Positions 51,609-60,239 of a stretch of DNA of 64,000 bases are shown one piece after another. Positions within the stretch are counted from its first letter, which is position 1, and each line of letters opens with the position of its first letter. Origin of the DNA: Cellvibrio sp. PSBB006 (GTDB lineage: Bacteria; Pseudomonadota; Gammaproteobacteria; Pseudomonadales; Cellvibrionaceae); the NCBI RefSeq assembly GCF_002162135.1, contig NZ_CP021382.1, forward strand, positions 4,276,001 through 4,340,000, given 5' to 3'. Made by a program: the position numbers and the translations under genes. The notes beneath the pieces were generated by a model, which had not been told where the DNA came from, ran no database searches, and was given only the letters and a program-made list of their open reading frames with translations.

Positions 51609-52631
51609 TTAAATGACTAAGAGAATCGAAACACCGGCAATGAAACAGGTATTGAGAAATAATAAAATAAACGTGTTTTTACCCACCTGCCATAACTCCA
51701 CTAAATTGGTCTTTGCACCCAGCGCCGCCATCGCAATCCATAAACACACTTGTGATAAATCGCTGGCCGCGTTGATAGCTTGCGCCGGGAAGATATGCAG
51801 GTTCGCGAGTATGACAAACCCCACAAACGCAATCAGAAAAGGTGGCAGGATGCGTTTAAATCGGCTTTGGCCGACCGTGCGTGAGCGACATAAAAAAGCC
51901 AACACCATCACGGTGGGCACCAGCATGGCGACGCGCAGCATCTTGGTGTAGGTGGCGAGTTGTGCAACCTCTGGTGAGATCATATCCCCGGCGCCGAATA
52001 CCTGGGCCACGTCGTGAATGCTTGCGCCTAAAAATAAACCCATCTGTTCGGTGCTTAATGACAGACTCACGAGGATGCCGGGGTACAAGATCATGCAAAT
52101 GGTGCTCATGCCCGTTACGCCAATTAACGTGCACAACAAATGTTTTTCGGTGTCTTTGTTACCCTGAATGACCGATGCAACTGCCAGTGCGGCGGATACA
52201 CCACAAATGCCCACCGCTGCGCCGGAAATAAGACCGCGCGCCCGATCAACTTTAAGTAGTTTTGCCAATAACACACTGAACAATAACGTGGTAACAACGG
52301 CGACGCTGACCACCAGCAACGGTTTGGCTCCCAGTGCGGAAATTTGTGAAAAGGTAATGCGCACACCTAATAATGCAACACCGAAACGCAGAATATTTTT
52401 GACACAAAAATCCAGGCCGGGCGCGAATTCGTCGTAACGCGAAATACTGTTAAATGCCATACCTAACAGCAACGCGCCTAAAATCTGCGTGATGCCGTAG
52501 TGCTCCGAGATATAACTGGAAGCCAACACCAGCACCAGACAGAAACAAATGCCGGGCGCGCGCGTCAGGCTGTAGTGTTTGATGGTGGTAAAACGAAATG
52601 CGCGATTTTTTTCGACTTCACCTTCACTCAT
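51609..52631 (-). CDS. YeiH-family putative sulfate exporter
   Basis: 340-residue inner-membrane protein of the YeiH/PSE (UPF0324) family, about ten helices. Typical segments are ITQILGALLLGMAFNSI, FGVALLGVRITFSQISALG, GLISGAAVGICGVSAALAVASVI and GASIHDVAQVFGAGDM. The family is annotated as putative sulfate (or sulfite-linked) exporter from genomic context, not from direct assays in most cases. It overlaps the DUF971 gene by 8 bp and shares its operator upstream. In this locus it would export sulfite or sulfate made from a sulfur substrate; this is an inference. Confidence 0.85.
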   Translation of the reverse strand: MSEGEVEKNRAFRFTTIKHYSLTRAPGICFCLVLVLASSYISEHYGITQILGALLLGMAFNSISRYDEFAPGLDFCVKNILRFGVALLGVRITFSQISALGAKPLLVVSVAVVTTLLFSVLLAKLLKVDRARGLISGAAVGICGVSAALAVASVIQGNKDTEKHLLCTLIGVTGMSTICMILYPGILVSLSLSTEQMGLFLGASIHDVAQVFGAGDMISPEVAQLATYTKMLRVAMLVPTVMVLAFLCRSRTVGQSRFKRILPPFLIAFVGFVILANLHIFPAQAINAASDLSQVCLWIAMAALGAKTNLVELWQVGKNTFILLFLNTCFIAGVSILLVI

Positions 52632-52953
52632 CTAGATATTCCTTGGCGCGGCCGCTGGCGATGGCGTAAAGGTAAGGCCAGGGAAAGATGCCGCGATCAT
52701 GGCCATCGGCAAAGACCACTTGAATCGCGTTGCCGCCCATCATGACCAGGTTTTTTACTTCGGCGCTTTCGGTGATCAGGCGTGTGCCCATTAACTGTCG
52801 GGCGCGACAACTTGAGCAGGCGCAATAGCGGCGCAAGTCATCACCGGAAATCTGGCTGTGTTCGCCATTTTTCCAAATAATGTCCAGCTCGGCTTGCGCT
52901 TTTCGTAGCGTAATTTTTTGTGGTGGATACAAAAGCTCGCTCAATTTTTTCAC
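52624..52953 (-). CDS. DUF971 (GBBH-like) protein
   Basis: 109-residue protein with the DUF971/GBBH-N fold. The core PPQKITLRKAQAELDIIWKNGEHSQISGDDLRRYCACSSCRARQLMG has the paired-Cys motif CACSSC typical of the family, and the end GIFPWPYLYAIASG is conserved. The Cys motif can bind metal; such proteins often accompany Fe-S biogenesis genes (Mrp) as here. It is co-translated with the YeiH-type gene (8-bp overlap) and preceded by a GntR-type operator. Confidence 0.88.
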   Translation of the reverse strand: MKKLSELLYPPQKITLRKAQAELDIIWKNGEHSQISGDDLRRYCACSSCRARQLMGTRLITESAEVKNLVMMGGNAIQVVFADGHDRGIFPWPYLYAIASGRAKEYLDE

Positions 52954-52984
52954 CGCTATTCAATGGCTCGAATGGTTCGCGCAC

Positions 52985-53000
52985 ACTCGTTATGACAAGT
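52985..53000 (-). promoter_or_regulatory. GntR-type operator before the DUF971-yeiH genes
   Basis: ACTCGTTATGACAAGT differs at one position from the reverse complement of the 16-bp palindrome at 57157-57172. It lies in the 57-bp gap between fdxA and the DUF971 gene, 32 bp from the latter's start. Confidence 0.6.
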
Positions 53001-53010
53001 TGGCGCGAGC

Positions 53011-53349
53011 TTAAGCCTCTTCTGCTTCGGTTATTAACCATTGGCGCTTGTCGGGCAGGTCGGCCCATTCGCCCGACTCGGGCAGGGGATCTTTGGTGTC
53101 GCTGATTTCCGGCCATTGTTTGGCAAGTTCGGCATTGATGGCGATGTATTCCGTCATCTCGTCGGGCAAGTCATGCTCATCAAAGATGGCATCGACCGGG
53201 CACTCGGGCACACAGAGTGCGCAATCGATACAGGTTTCCGGATCGATAACCAAAAAATTTGGTCCTTCGCGAAAACAATCCACCGGACACACAGCCACGC
53301 AATCCGTAAATTTGCAGCGAATACATTGTTCAGTCACAACAAAGGTCAT
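53011..53349 (-). CDS. fdxA: Ferredoxin FdxA (7Fe-8S type)
   Basis: 112-residue ferredoxin. The Cys pattern Cys9-x2-Cys12-x4-Cys17-x3-Cys21-Pro and Cys40-x2-Cys43-x2-Cys46-x3-Cys50-Pro matches FdxA, which carries [3Fe-4S] and [4Fe-4S] clusters, and the C-terminal region ([16 protein letters not shown]) is typical. It follows the HEAT-repeat gene by 2 bp and is probably co-translated. In this locus it may pass electrons from the AprA-like flavoprotein to another acceptor. Confidence 0.92.
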   Translation of the reverse strand: MTFVVTEQCIRCKFTDCVAVCPVDCFREGPNFLVIDPETCIDCALCVPECPVDAIFDEHDLPDEMTEYIAINAELAKQWPEISDTKDPLPESGEWADLPDKRQWLITEAEEA

Positions 53350-53351
53350 GA

Positions 53352-54323
53352 TTATTCTCCAACAGCAGTTTTGGCAGATTGGATTTTTTCCTTCGCCCAG
53401 CGCGCTAATTTTCTTACGTCGGGATCATTGTCATTTAACGCAATGTCCACCATGGGCATGCCGCTGGGATGTGCAATTTCACCGGCGGCGGCCACGGCTG
53501 CTTTGCGCAAATTACTGATAGGGTTGGTAAGGCATTGGCTCAGTGCCGGTATGCCGCGCGGTGAACCTATCTTGCCAATGGCTTCAGCGGCTTTTTCCTG
53601 CACTTGCCACATGCTGTCTTGCGTCGCAGTAATTAATGCATCGACGGCTTTGAGAATATGTAAACGTCCCAGGCCTTTTGCCGCTTCAACGCGCACCATC
53701 CAATAATCGTCAGCCAGGCCGGCAATCAACGCGCTGGCAACCTGATCCGGCTCCGCATACACCAGTGTGCCGACGGCAGTACGGCGTACTTCCGGGTCGC
53801 TATCGCCAACAGCAATGCTCATTAATTGCGGCAGGTTTTCGGTTTCCTGCAAATAGCCCAATACACTGACTGCTTCGCGTCGCACACTTGCATCTGGATG
53901 TTTTAACAAGGTAATAGCATGCGGCTTTACCTCTTTGATGCGCAGTTGTTTCAGCGAACGCAGGATCGCCGCCAACACAAATGGATCATCTTCTTTCAGT
54001 GCGGCAATTAATGCGGGCGCTGCATTTTTATCTTTTAAATCAGCGAGGGCATTGGCCGCAGCGTTGCGCACATTTTCGTCCTTGGCGGTGAGCGCGCCGA
54101 CCAGTGCGTCCATCATGTCGCGCGGATCAAATTCATCAATCACTTTGGCGGCTTCCATACGCACGGTTTCATCGGCATCGCTCAAGGCCATGACCAATAA
54201 ATCGACCGCTTCCGGTTCCGGGCTTTCTACCAATTCCATCACCGCCACGCGGCGAATGCCGGGGTCAGCATCCTGAAGACGTTCGGCGATGGAACTGAGC
54301 AAGGGATCTGCAAAATTGAACAT
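53352..54323 (-). CDS. HEAT-repeat protein
   Basis: 323-residue cytosolic protein made of about nine HEAT/PBS-lyase-type repeats of about 31 residues, for example [86 protein letters not shown] and [14 protein letters not shown]. Such repeats form curved scaffolds for protein binding. It lies between the AprB-like and fdxA genes with gaps of 8 and 2 bp, so it is part of the operon and may hold the flavoprotein-ferredoxin complex. The enzymatic partner is inferred. Confidence 0.9.
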   Translation of the reverse strand: MFNFADPLLSSIAERLQDADPGIRRVAVMELVESPEPEAVDLLVMALSDADETVRMEAAKVIDEFDPRDMMDALVGALTAKDENVRNAAANALADLKDKNAAPALIAALKEDDPFVLAAILRSLKQLRIKEVKPHAITLLKHPDASVRREAVSVLGYLQETENLPQLMSIAVGDSDPEVRRTAVGTLVYAEPDQVASALIAGLADDYWMVRVEAAKGLGRLHILKAVDALITATQDSMWQVQEKAAEAIGKIGSPRGIPALSQCLTNPISNLRKAAVAAAGEIAHPSGMPMVDIALNDNDPDVRKLARWAKEKIQSAKTAVGE

Positions 54324-54331
54324 GGCTTACC

Positions 54332-54565
54332 TCATCTCAGCAAATACGGAATGTTAACGGTGACCGCATCGGTGGGGCAGTCGGCTTCGCACGGCATGCA
54401 ATACCAGCATTCATCGTATTTCATGTGCGCCTTGCCGGTTTCTTCGTTAATCCACAAGACATCGAGCGGGCACACATCAATACATGTGCGACAACCTTTG
54501 TCGGCGATACATTTTTCCTCGTCGACGACGACGGGAACCATGGAGATCTGGGATGCTGTTGGCAT
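54332..54565 (-). CDS. AprB-like 2[4Fe-4S] ferredoxin
   Basis: 77-residue ferredoxin. The ligands are Cys19-x5-Cys25-x2-Cys28-x3-Cys32-Pro and Cys53-x2-Cys56-x2-Cys59-x3-Cys63-Pro, so two [4Fe-4S] clusters are likely. The sequence MKYDECWYCMPCEADCP resembles AprB of adenylylsulfate reductase, but the C-terminal tail of AprB is missing and the first cluster differs. ATG 54565 is set by AGAGGAG upstream; the longer frame on this strand lies inside the flavoprotein gene and is not used. It follows the AprA-like gene by 16 bp and should be its electron-accepting subunit. Confidence 0.88.
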   Translation of the reverse strand: MPTASQISMVPVVVDEEKCIADKGCRTCIDVCPLDVLWINEETGKAHMKYDECWYCMPCEADCPTDAVTVNIPYLLR

Positions 54566-54581
54566 ATGACTGCTCCTCTGA

Positions 54582-56315
54582 CTAGCTGGCTTTTTTAACG
54601 CGCAATTGTTGGTAGGCATTTTTTTCATGCTCTTCCAGTTCGACAACGTAGGGCTCAACGGGAATTTTTTTGCAGGCCATCTGGTTGTTTTTGTCTTTGT
54701 ATAGCTGCACGTGACAAAACCAGTTGTCATTATCAGTGGCTGGATAGTCGACGTAGTTGTGATACAAACCCCAGCGACTTTCCTGGCGATAGAGCGATGC
54801 AAAGGCGGCCATTTGCGCGCAGTCAAAGATGTGTTGCGCTTCATTCGCGCGCAGCAATTCGTGCGGATCGCGCGCGTAGAGGTAAGGAATATCGTTCTCC
54901 ATGGCTTGCAAGCGCGCCAGGCCGATATCCATTTTTTTGGTGACTTTAGGTGGCTGCAAATAATCGTTTACCAAGCGGCGCACCTTGTATTCAAATTGAT
55001 TGGGCGGAATGCCGTCGGTGCGTTTGAGCGGTGCCAGGATGCGATCCCGCTCCGCGCAAATATATTCCACATCCAGCTCAGGCAATTCGCGGTCGCGTGC
55101 AAATTCAGTGGCGTTCTCGCCGCAGATTTTCCCGTACACAAACGCACCGAGCATATAGCTGTGGGGAATCGAGGCCATATCGCCTGCGCCATAAAGTCCC
55201 GGTACGCTGGTCTCACCTTTTTCGTTGATCCACACACCGGATGCCGAGTGACCGGCGCAAAAACCGATTTCGGAAATATGCATCTCCACCATCTTGGTGC
55301 GGTAATCTGTACCGCGCCCGTCGTGGAATCGACCGCGGCTGGGCCGCTCATTGGTATGTAATACGTGTTCAATTTCCTGGATGGTTTCTTCCGCGAGGTG
55401 ATCGAGCTTGAGAAATACCGGGCCGTTACCGCCCTGCAATTCTTTATAAAACTCCATCATCATTTGGCCGCTCCAGTAATCGCATTCGATAAAGCGATCA
55501 CCTTTGGCATTGGCCGTGTAACCACCCAGGGGGCCAGTGACGTAGGCGCAGGCCGGGCCGTTGTAATCTTTCAGCAGCGGATTGATTTGGTAACATTCCA
55601 GACCACTTAACTCGGCGCCGACGTGATAGGCCATTGAATGACCATCGCCACAGTTGGATGGATTTTCGTAAGTGCCAAATAAATAACCGGAGGCGGGCAA
55701 GCCAATACGACCTGCAGCGCCGGTGCACATAATGACTGCTTTGGCACGAATCACGATGACATCAGCATCGCGGGTGCCGAGTGCAATACAACCGCACACG
55801 GTGCCGGTTTTATCTTTCAGTAAACGTATTGCCTGGTAGCGGTTTTCAATGTCGACGCGGTGACGGCGCAAACGGCGGTAGAGAATTTTTTTGATGTTGT
55901 GGCCTTCGGGCATGGGCAGCACGTAAGTTCCCAGATGGTGAACTTTTTTCATGTCGTACTCGCCGGTTTCGTCTTTCTGAAAATAAACGCCCCAGCTATC
56001 GAGTTTTTTGATCATGTCGTAGGAACCTTGCGCGTAGGCCATCACGCCTTTTTGCAACAGGATGCCATCGTTGGCGATGGTGATTTCCTTGACATAATTT
56101 TCCGGCGTGGAATGGCCCGGCACCACGGCGTTATTCAGTCCATCCATACCCATGCTGATTGCGCCGGAGCGTTTGACGTTGGCTTTTTCCAGCAGCATGA
56201 CTTTTGCGTCCGGGTTTTTTTCTTTGGCCGTTACTGCCGCCATAGGGCCAGCGGTGCCGCCGCCAATGACGAGTATGTCCACATCCGTTAATGAAATATC
56301 ATCGGGAAGCATCAT
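54582..56315 (-). CDS. AprA/fumarate-reductase-type flavoprotein
   Basis: 577-residue FAD oxidoreductase. The FAD site is DILVIGGGTAGPMAAVTA (about 13-30), followed by VMLLEKANVKRSGAISMGMDGLNN; later GAAGRIG, DGRGTDYRTK and LYGAGDMASIPHS contact the flavin. It resembles adenylylsulfate reductase alpha (AprA) and fumarate-reductase-like enzymes, with the RSGA-x4-G-x4-N segment shared with AprA; the His for covalent FAD in FrdA/SdhA is not seen, so the FAD is probably non-covalent. It is shorter than typical AprA. The operon pairs it with an AprB-like ferredoxin, supporting a two-subunit oxidoreductase. The substrate is not known; a sulfur compound is inferred. Confidence 0.85.
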   Translation of the reverse strand: MMLPDDISLTDVDILVIGGGTAGPMAAVTAKEKNPDAKVMLLEKANVKRSGAISMGMDGLNNAVVPGHSTPENYVKEITIANDGILLQKGVMAYAQGSYDMIKKLDSWGVYFQKDETGEYDMKKVHHLGTYVLPMPEGHNIKKILYRRLRRHRVDIENRYQAIRLLKDKTGTVCGCIALGTRDADVIVIRAKAVIMCTGAAGRIGLPASGYLFGTYENPSNCGDGHSMAYHVGAELSGLECYQINPLLKDYNGPACAYVTGPLGGYTANAKGDRFIECDYWSGQMMMEFYKELQGGNGPVFLKLDHLAEETIQEIEHVLHTNERPSRGRFHDGRGTDYRTKMVEMHISEIGFCAGHSASGVWINEKGETSVPGLYGAGDMASIPHSYMLGAFVYGKICGENATEFARDRELPELDVEYICAERDRILAPLKRTDGIPPNQFEYKVRRLVNDYLQPPKVTKKMDIGLARLQAMENDIPYLYARDPHELLRANEAQHIFDCAQMAAFASLYRQESRWGLYHNYVDYPATDNDNWFCHVQLYKDKNNQMACKKIPVEPYVVELEEHEKNAYQQLRVKKAS

Positions 56316-56317
56316 GA

Positions 56318-57076
56318 TTAATCCTCTTGATTGTTGGCGTGCTTGTGTGGGTCACGTTCAATTTGGAAGCGGTATTTGTAAGAATCGCCGCGGAACGCAA
56401 GGTATTCATAATCGATGGGGTTGTCGTCGCGGTCGCGCGTGAGTCGCTCGACCCACATAATCGGACTGCCGGGTTCCAAGCCTAAAAATTTTGCGATGTC
56501 TGCATCGGCAGGCCGTGCTTCCAGGCTGATCTCAGCTCTTCCCAGTGCGATGCCCAATTGGTTTTCGAGCATGGGAAAAATGTCGCGACTCAAGTCTTTG
56601 GAAAATAATCCCTGGCCGATGGCGATGGGAAAATAGGAACGATCAACCGACACGGGTTCGCGATTGAGGTAGCGCACGCGCACCACTTCTACCGCGCGAT
56701 CCTTGGCGCTGAGCCCGAGTTTTTCTTGCACGTCTTTACTGGTTGTGGTTTCGCGAATGCTGATAAGTCGTGCAGAGGTTTCGTAACCCTTGGGTTTCAT
56801 TGCCTCATCAAAACCTTCGAGATGTTGCACGTCTTGCATGGCTTTTGGTTTGCTGGCGAATGTGCCTTTACCTTGTGAGGTGAATATCAAACCTTCGCTG
56901 TGTAAATCCCGCAGTGCCTGGCGAACCGTAATTCGGCTGACACCGAAACTGTTCATCAATTCGCTCTCGGAAGGCATGCGTTGGTAGGGCGCATATTCCC
57001 CTGCAAGAATCTGCTTTTTCAGCGCTTCTTTGATTTGCAAATACAGCGGTTGGTGAGACATATTTTGTGGCAGCAT
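56318..57076 (-). CDS. GntR-family regulator (HutC/UTRA type)
   Basis: 252-residue regulator with a GntR winged helix (about 8-75; LYLQIKEALKKQILAGEYAPYQRMPSESELMNSFGVSRITVRQALRDL) and a UTRA ligand-binding domain (about 100-240; ARLISIRETTTSKDVQEKLGL, SPIMWVERLTRDRDDNPIDYEYLAFRGDSYKY). The UTRA domain normally senses a small substrate. It is first in the operon, 2 bp before the flavoprotein gene. The 16-bp palindrome 81 bp upstream is the likely operator, recurring before the DUF971-yeiH genes. It should respond to the substrate of this pathway. Confidence 0.92.
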   Translation of the reverse strand: MLPQNMSHQPLYLQIKEALKKQILAGEYAPYQRMPSESELMNSFGVSRITVRQALRDLHSEGLIFTSQGKGTFASKPKAMQDVQHLEGFDEAMKPKGYETSARLISIRETTTSKDVQEKLGLSAKDRAVEVVRVRYLNREPVSVDRSYFPIAIGQGLFSKDLSRDIFPMLENQLGIALGRAEISLEARPADADIAKFLGLEPGSPIMWVERLTRDRDDNPIDYEYLAFRGDSYKYRFQIERDPHKHANNQED

Positions 57077-57156
57077 GTAAGTCTTCCGCTAATCAGTCTG
57101 GTTGCTTGGATACATAATTTTTTAACGGCTATTTAACACCGATACTACCTATCATT

Positions 57157-57172
57157 ACTTGTCATAACAAGT
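57157..57172 (-). promoter_or_regulatory. GntR-type operator upstream of the regulator gene
   Basis: ACTTGTCATAACAAGT has perfect 6-bp arms ACTTGT/ACAAGT around CATA. It lies 81 bp upstream of the GntR gene and recurs at 52985 with 15/16 identity. Confidence 0.65.
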
Positions 57173-57274
57173 TAAAAAACGCTAAAAAACCCGGTAAAAA
57201 CATCATTTTTCTGTGTTGTCCTATCGCGGTGCGCGCGCACAAAAACAACGCAATAAATTTCTGATTTTTGCACC

Positions 57275-57904
57275 TTAATCACGCATTAATGGCGTGGTCG
57301 ATAGATAAAAAACCACGGCGTCCACTTCGTTTTCCTGCAATGCATTAGCAATATTTTGCATCTGCTGTCCTGCATCATTTTTCCGTTCGCGCTGTTTAAA
57401 ATCCTTGAGTTGTTTTTTCAAATAATCCCGATGTTGGGCGTTGATCCAGGGCGCAACATGACGCTTGTCTGCATGGCAGCTGGCGCAGGCCGGTAAACCC
57501 TCGCGCCCTTTTTCAAATAGCTGCTTGCCGAGCGCATAATCTTGCGCTTGTTGCGCATCGTTTGGTTCCCAGGTCGCTCCTTGTGATGGCGGGAGCGACG
57601 CAAAATAATCGGCAATATCGTTCAGCGATGCCAATTCCACCTCGGCGGTGATGGTCTGCATTTGTCCGCCATCGTTGCTGCGTTGGCCGAGACGAAAATC
57701 CAGCACTTGCTTTTTGATGTAAGCCTGCTTCTGCCCCGCCAGTTTGGGGAATTTGCCCATCGGACTAATACCATCAGCGCTATGGCACAGCGCGCAGGTT
57801 TCCCACGCCGCCATGCCGCTGGTGTCAATCATGTCTGCCAATGTTGGCACAGTCGGCATCAGCAGCGTCGCAGCGATACCCAAAGCTCGATACCCTTTAT
57901 TCAT
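57275..57904 (-). CDS. Di-haem cytochrome c
   Basis: 209-residue periplasmic cytochrome with a signal peptide (ALGIAATLLMPTVPTLA) and two haem motifs, Cys37-x2-Cys40-His41 (CALCH) and Cys140-x2-Cys143-His144 (CASCH), in two class I domains as in cytochrome c4. Axial Met candidates follow each (GQMQTITAEV, QQMQNIANAL). It should carry electrons in the periplasm, possibly to a terminal oxidase. The ATG at 57904 lies inside the last codons of the 60-residue gene (CATGAATAA), so the two are translationally coupled. Confidence 0.9.
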   Translation of the reverse strand: MNKGYRALGIAATLLMPTVPTLADMIDTSGMAAWETCALCHSADGISPMGKFPKLAGQKQAYIKKQVLDFRLGQRSNDGGQMQTITAEVELASLNDIADYFASLPPSQGATWEPNDAQQAQDYALGKQLFEKGREGLPACASCHADKRHVAPWINAQHRDYLKKQLKDFKQRERKNDAGQQMQNIANALQENEVDAVVFYLSTTPLMRD

Positions 57905-58079
57905 GACTCTGTTGATTATCCAGCTGCCTGTCCAGTTGTAAGGAAATTTCCGGTTGGCGCGCATCCCGGATAATAAAATGTTCGGTAAAGCCACCTTGTT
58001 CGGCCGCAACGTCCACTGCGCAGATCAAACCGCTCATGAATTGAATGACTAAAAAAATCCACGGACGACATTTATTCAT
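57897..58079 (-). CDS. 60-residue predicted exported protein
   Basis: Small protein with an N-terminal hydrophobic stretch (WIFLVIQFMSGLICAVDVAA), then a polar tail containing QGGFTEHFIIRDARQPEISLQLDRQL. Its ATG lies in CATGAATAA at the end of the SCO gene, and its own stop lies in an identical CATGAATAA at the start of the cytochrome gene, so both junctions are coupled. This arrangement is unlikely by chance. The family is unknown; a periplasmic or membrane partner of the cytochrome or SCO protein is plausible. Too little sequence exists to assign a function. Confidence 0.55.
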   Translation of the reverse strand: MNKCRPWIFLVIQFMSGLICAVDVAAEQGGFTEHFIIRDARQPEISLQLDRQLDNQQSHE

Positions 58080-58680
58080 GACGTTTAGCCTGGCGAATCA
58101 TGTGTGTTAAATATTCCGCGATGGGATTAACCTCAAACGGCGGACTTATCTTGGCGACGAGTTGTGCCTCAGGATCAACAACCGCGATAGCGGTGGTGTG
58201 CATAACATCGTAATGGTCGCTGCCAGGTTTTTGGTCGAAGCGATAAAACGCATCAATACCTTTTACGAAGATATCGATTTGCTTGCTCTCGCCGGTAACA
58301 CCAATATTGTCCGGATGAAAGTGCGCCAGGTATTTCCCCAATATTGCCTGGTCACGCTTGGGATCGACGGCGAGAAAGATAATGTTGGGGATGCGTTCCG
58401 GTGTAAAACGCAAACCCAGGTCGGCGCGTACTGCTTCCAGTTGCATTAGCGTCAGCGGACATATATCCGGGCAGGTGGTAAAACCAATAAAGACCAATGA
58501 CCACTGGCCCTGGAGTTGTGCCAACCCAAAATCGTTACCGGCTTGATCCTTTAATGAAAATGCGGTTAAGGGTTTAGGTTCCTCAAGGGTTTTATATTGA
58601 TTGGCACCGGCGAAAACCGTAAGGCTATTGCTGAGCGCCAGCGCGATAACCAGCACTGAAAACCACCGTGAATTACGCAT
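58072..58680 (-). CDS. SCO1/SenC-family copper chaperone or thiol protein
   Basis: 202-residue periplasmic protein with a thioredoxin-like SCO fold. An N-terminal signal (VLVIALALSNSLTVFAGA) precedes the copper site Cys70-x3-Cys74 in TTCPDICPLT and His161 in HYDVMHTTA, all present. SCO proteins insert copper into cytochrome oxidase or keep thiols reduced. It is co-translated with the ABC ATPase gene (TAATG overlap) and the small gene at 57897. Its link to a transporter and cytochrome in one operon is unusual. Confidence 0.92.
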   Translation of the reverse strand: MRNSRWFSVLVIALALSNSLTVFAGANQYKTLEEPKPLTAFSLKDQAGNDFGLAQLQGQWSLVFIGFTTCPDICPLTLMQLEAVRADLGLRFTPERIPNIIFLAVDPKRDQAILGKYLAHFHPDNIGVTGESKQIDIFVKGIDAFYRFDQKPGSDHYDVMHTTAIAVVDPEAQLVAKISPPFEVNPIAEYLTHMIRQAKRHE

Positions 58681-59534
58681 TAGTGTTCTCCAACCTTTTC
58701 AAAGGCTTTTAGACTTTCGGCACGGATCAATGCCAGGCATTCTTTTTTGAGTTGGATAAATTTTTCTGTGGTAGCCAGTTCCGGCGTGCGTGGCCGTTCC
58801 AGTTTTACCGGCAGGTCAGCGATGATTGAACCGGGGCTTGCACTCATCACCAGGATGCGATCCGCTAAAAAGATCGCCTCGTCAACATCATGGGTGACAA
58901 ACAGGACGGTAATGCCAAACTCCGACCAGATATTCAGTAGACTTTCCTGCATGATCAAACGTGTTTGTGCATCCAGTGCGCCGAAGGGTTCGTCCATCAA
59001 CAACACGCTGGGATAATTCGCCAAGGCGCGGGCAATCCCCACGCGTTGTTGCATGCCGCCGGAGAGTTCACCCGGTAATTTATCCGCAATCTTGCTCAGC
59101 CCGATCATGGCTAAAAATGTGTTGGCGATGGAGTCACATTCACGCGCGCTGTGGCCTGCAATCTTTGGCCCAAAGGCAATGTTTTGTCGCACGGTTTTCC
59201 ACGGAAACAACGAGTACTGTTGGAATACCATGCCGCGATCCGGACCGGGTTTGGTCACCAGTCCACCGTCTACCAATACTTGCCCGGAGGTGGGTTTTAC
59301 ATAACCGGCAACGGAATTTAACAAGGTGGATTTGCCACAACCGGATGGCCCGAGGATGCACACAAACTGGCCCGGCGAAATATCCAGGCTGGTTTTTTCC
59401 ACCGCGATATTGGCGGATGTGCCTGTGCCAAACGCGATAGTGACATCCTTAATTTCAATGTGGCCTTTATCCATCGAGCGGCGATTGGCACGCGATGGCG
59501 TTAAGGGTTCAGCGATCATGGCTTTACTATTCAT
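58680..59534 (-). CDS. ABC transporter ATPase, nitrate/sulfonate type
   Basis: 284-residue ATPase of the TauB/SsuB/NrtD family. Walker A GPSGCGKST (about 70), Q-loop QQYSLFPWKTV, signature LSGGMQQR, Walker B VLLMDEPFGALD and H-loop FVTHDVDEA are intact. It powers uptake with the permease at 60240 and the binding protein at 61341. The ATG at 59534 follows CAGGAG; the frame from 59555 is less supported. The stop overlaps the SCO start. Confidence 0.93.
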   Translation of the reverse strand: MNSKAMIAEPLTPSRANRRSMDKGHIEIKDVTIAFGTGTSANIAVEKTSLDISPGQFVCILGPSGCGKSTLLNSVAGYVKPTSGQVLVDGGLVTKPGPDRGMVFQQYSLFPWKTVRQNIAFGPKIAGHSARECDSIANTFLAMIGLSKIADKLPGELSGGMQQRVGIARALANYPSVLLMDEPFGALDAQTRLIMQESLLNIWSEFGITVLFVTHDVDEAIFLADRILVMSASPGSIIADLPVKLERPRTPELATTEKFIQLKKECLALIRAESLKAFEKVGEH

Positions 59535-59551
59535 TGTCACTCCTGATGGAT

Positions 59552-60238
59552 TCACACGCGTTGTAAGCGCATTGGTCTGGCTGCAAGGTGTGGCTGTTCA
59601 TCACCGGCCAGTTTTACGATGGCGCCAATCAACAAGACAAAACCGAAAAGATTTACCCAGGCGCCGATAGGCTCAAGCCACAAGGCTGTGGAAACACCTA
59701 ACCCCATCATCGCGAGACCGACGACCCAGGTGGGGGTTGAGCAACACACAACCCATGAGAGTGTGATGGACGTTAATGCCACACAGCTTGAACCCACACC
59801 ACCGACGATGCTGGTGGAATGCGATGCAGTTGCTGCGCAGCTGTTACGTCGTTCGCGTAACAGCAACCAGTAAGTGGTCATCAGTGCTGACAGCAAGGCA
59901 ATCTCCAATAAGATGATGGGCACAATAAATAAACTCCACTCGGCGAGGCCAATGCCAAAGTCATAATTCATGTAGCCAATTTCGATCAACCATTCATCCT
60001 TGATGATGGCTAGCTGGTCTTTTACCGATGGTGTTGACGCGATGATGCGTTGCACATTGTCAAACCAGTGGTAGTAATTCACGTAATTCGGTAGATCACC
60101 AAATTTTATGATGACCGCGATTAACAGGCCGACGTAATACAGCGCGGTAATGCTGCAGGTGGCGATGCTCCACACCAGCAAATTCCGGCGAACTATCTGT
60201 GCAATACGTCTTAATCGAGGCAGCATAAAATTGTGCAC
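59552..60238 (-). CDS. Unknown membrane protein within the ABC operon
   Basis: 228-residue protein with a long N-terminal helix (about 19-45), a periplasmic loop (46-100) and about four further helices (105-128, 143-165, 168-188, 190-212). The last part is rich in Ser, Thr and Cys (SCAATASHS, CVALTSITLSWVVCCS). I do not recognise a family. It lies 1 bp after the permease and 17 bp before the ATPase, so it is likely an accessory subunit or a second membrane component specific to this transporter. No permease motif is visible. Confidence 0.65.
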   Translation of the reverse strand: MHNFMLPRLRRIAQIVRRNLLVWSIATCSITALYYVGLLIAVIIKFGDLPNYVNYYHWFDNVQRIIASTPSVKDQLAIIKDEWLIEIGYMNYDFGIGLAEWSLFIVPIILLEIALLSALMTTYWLLLRERRNSCAATASHSTSIVGGVGSSCVALTSITLSWVVCCSTPTWVVGLAMMGLGVSTALWLEPIGAWVNLFGFVLLIGAIVKLAGDEQPHLAARPMRLQRV

Positions 60239-60239
60239 G

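Noticed and set aside
54711..55361. 216-codon plus-strand frame opposite the flavoprotein gene
   Set aside because: Shadow frame; the minus strand holds the AprA-like protein with intact motifs.
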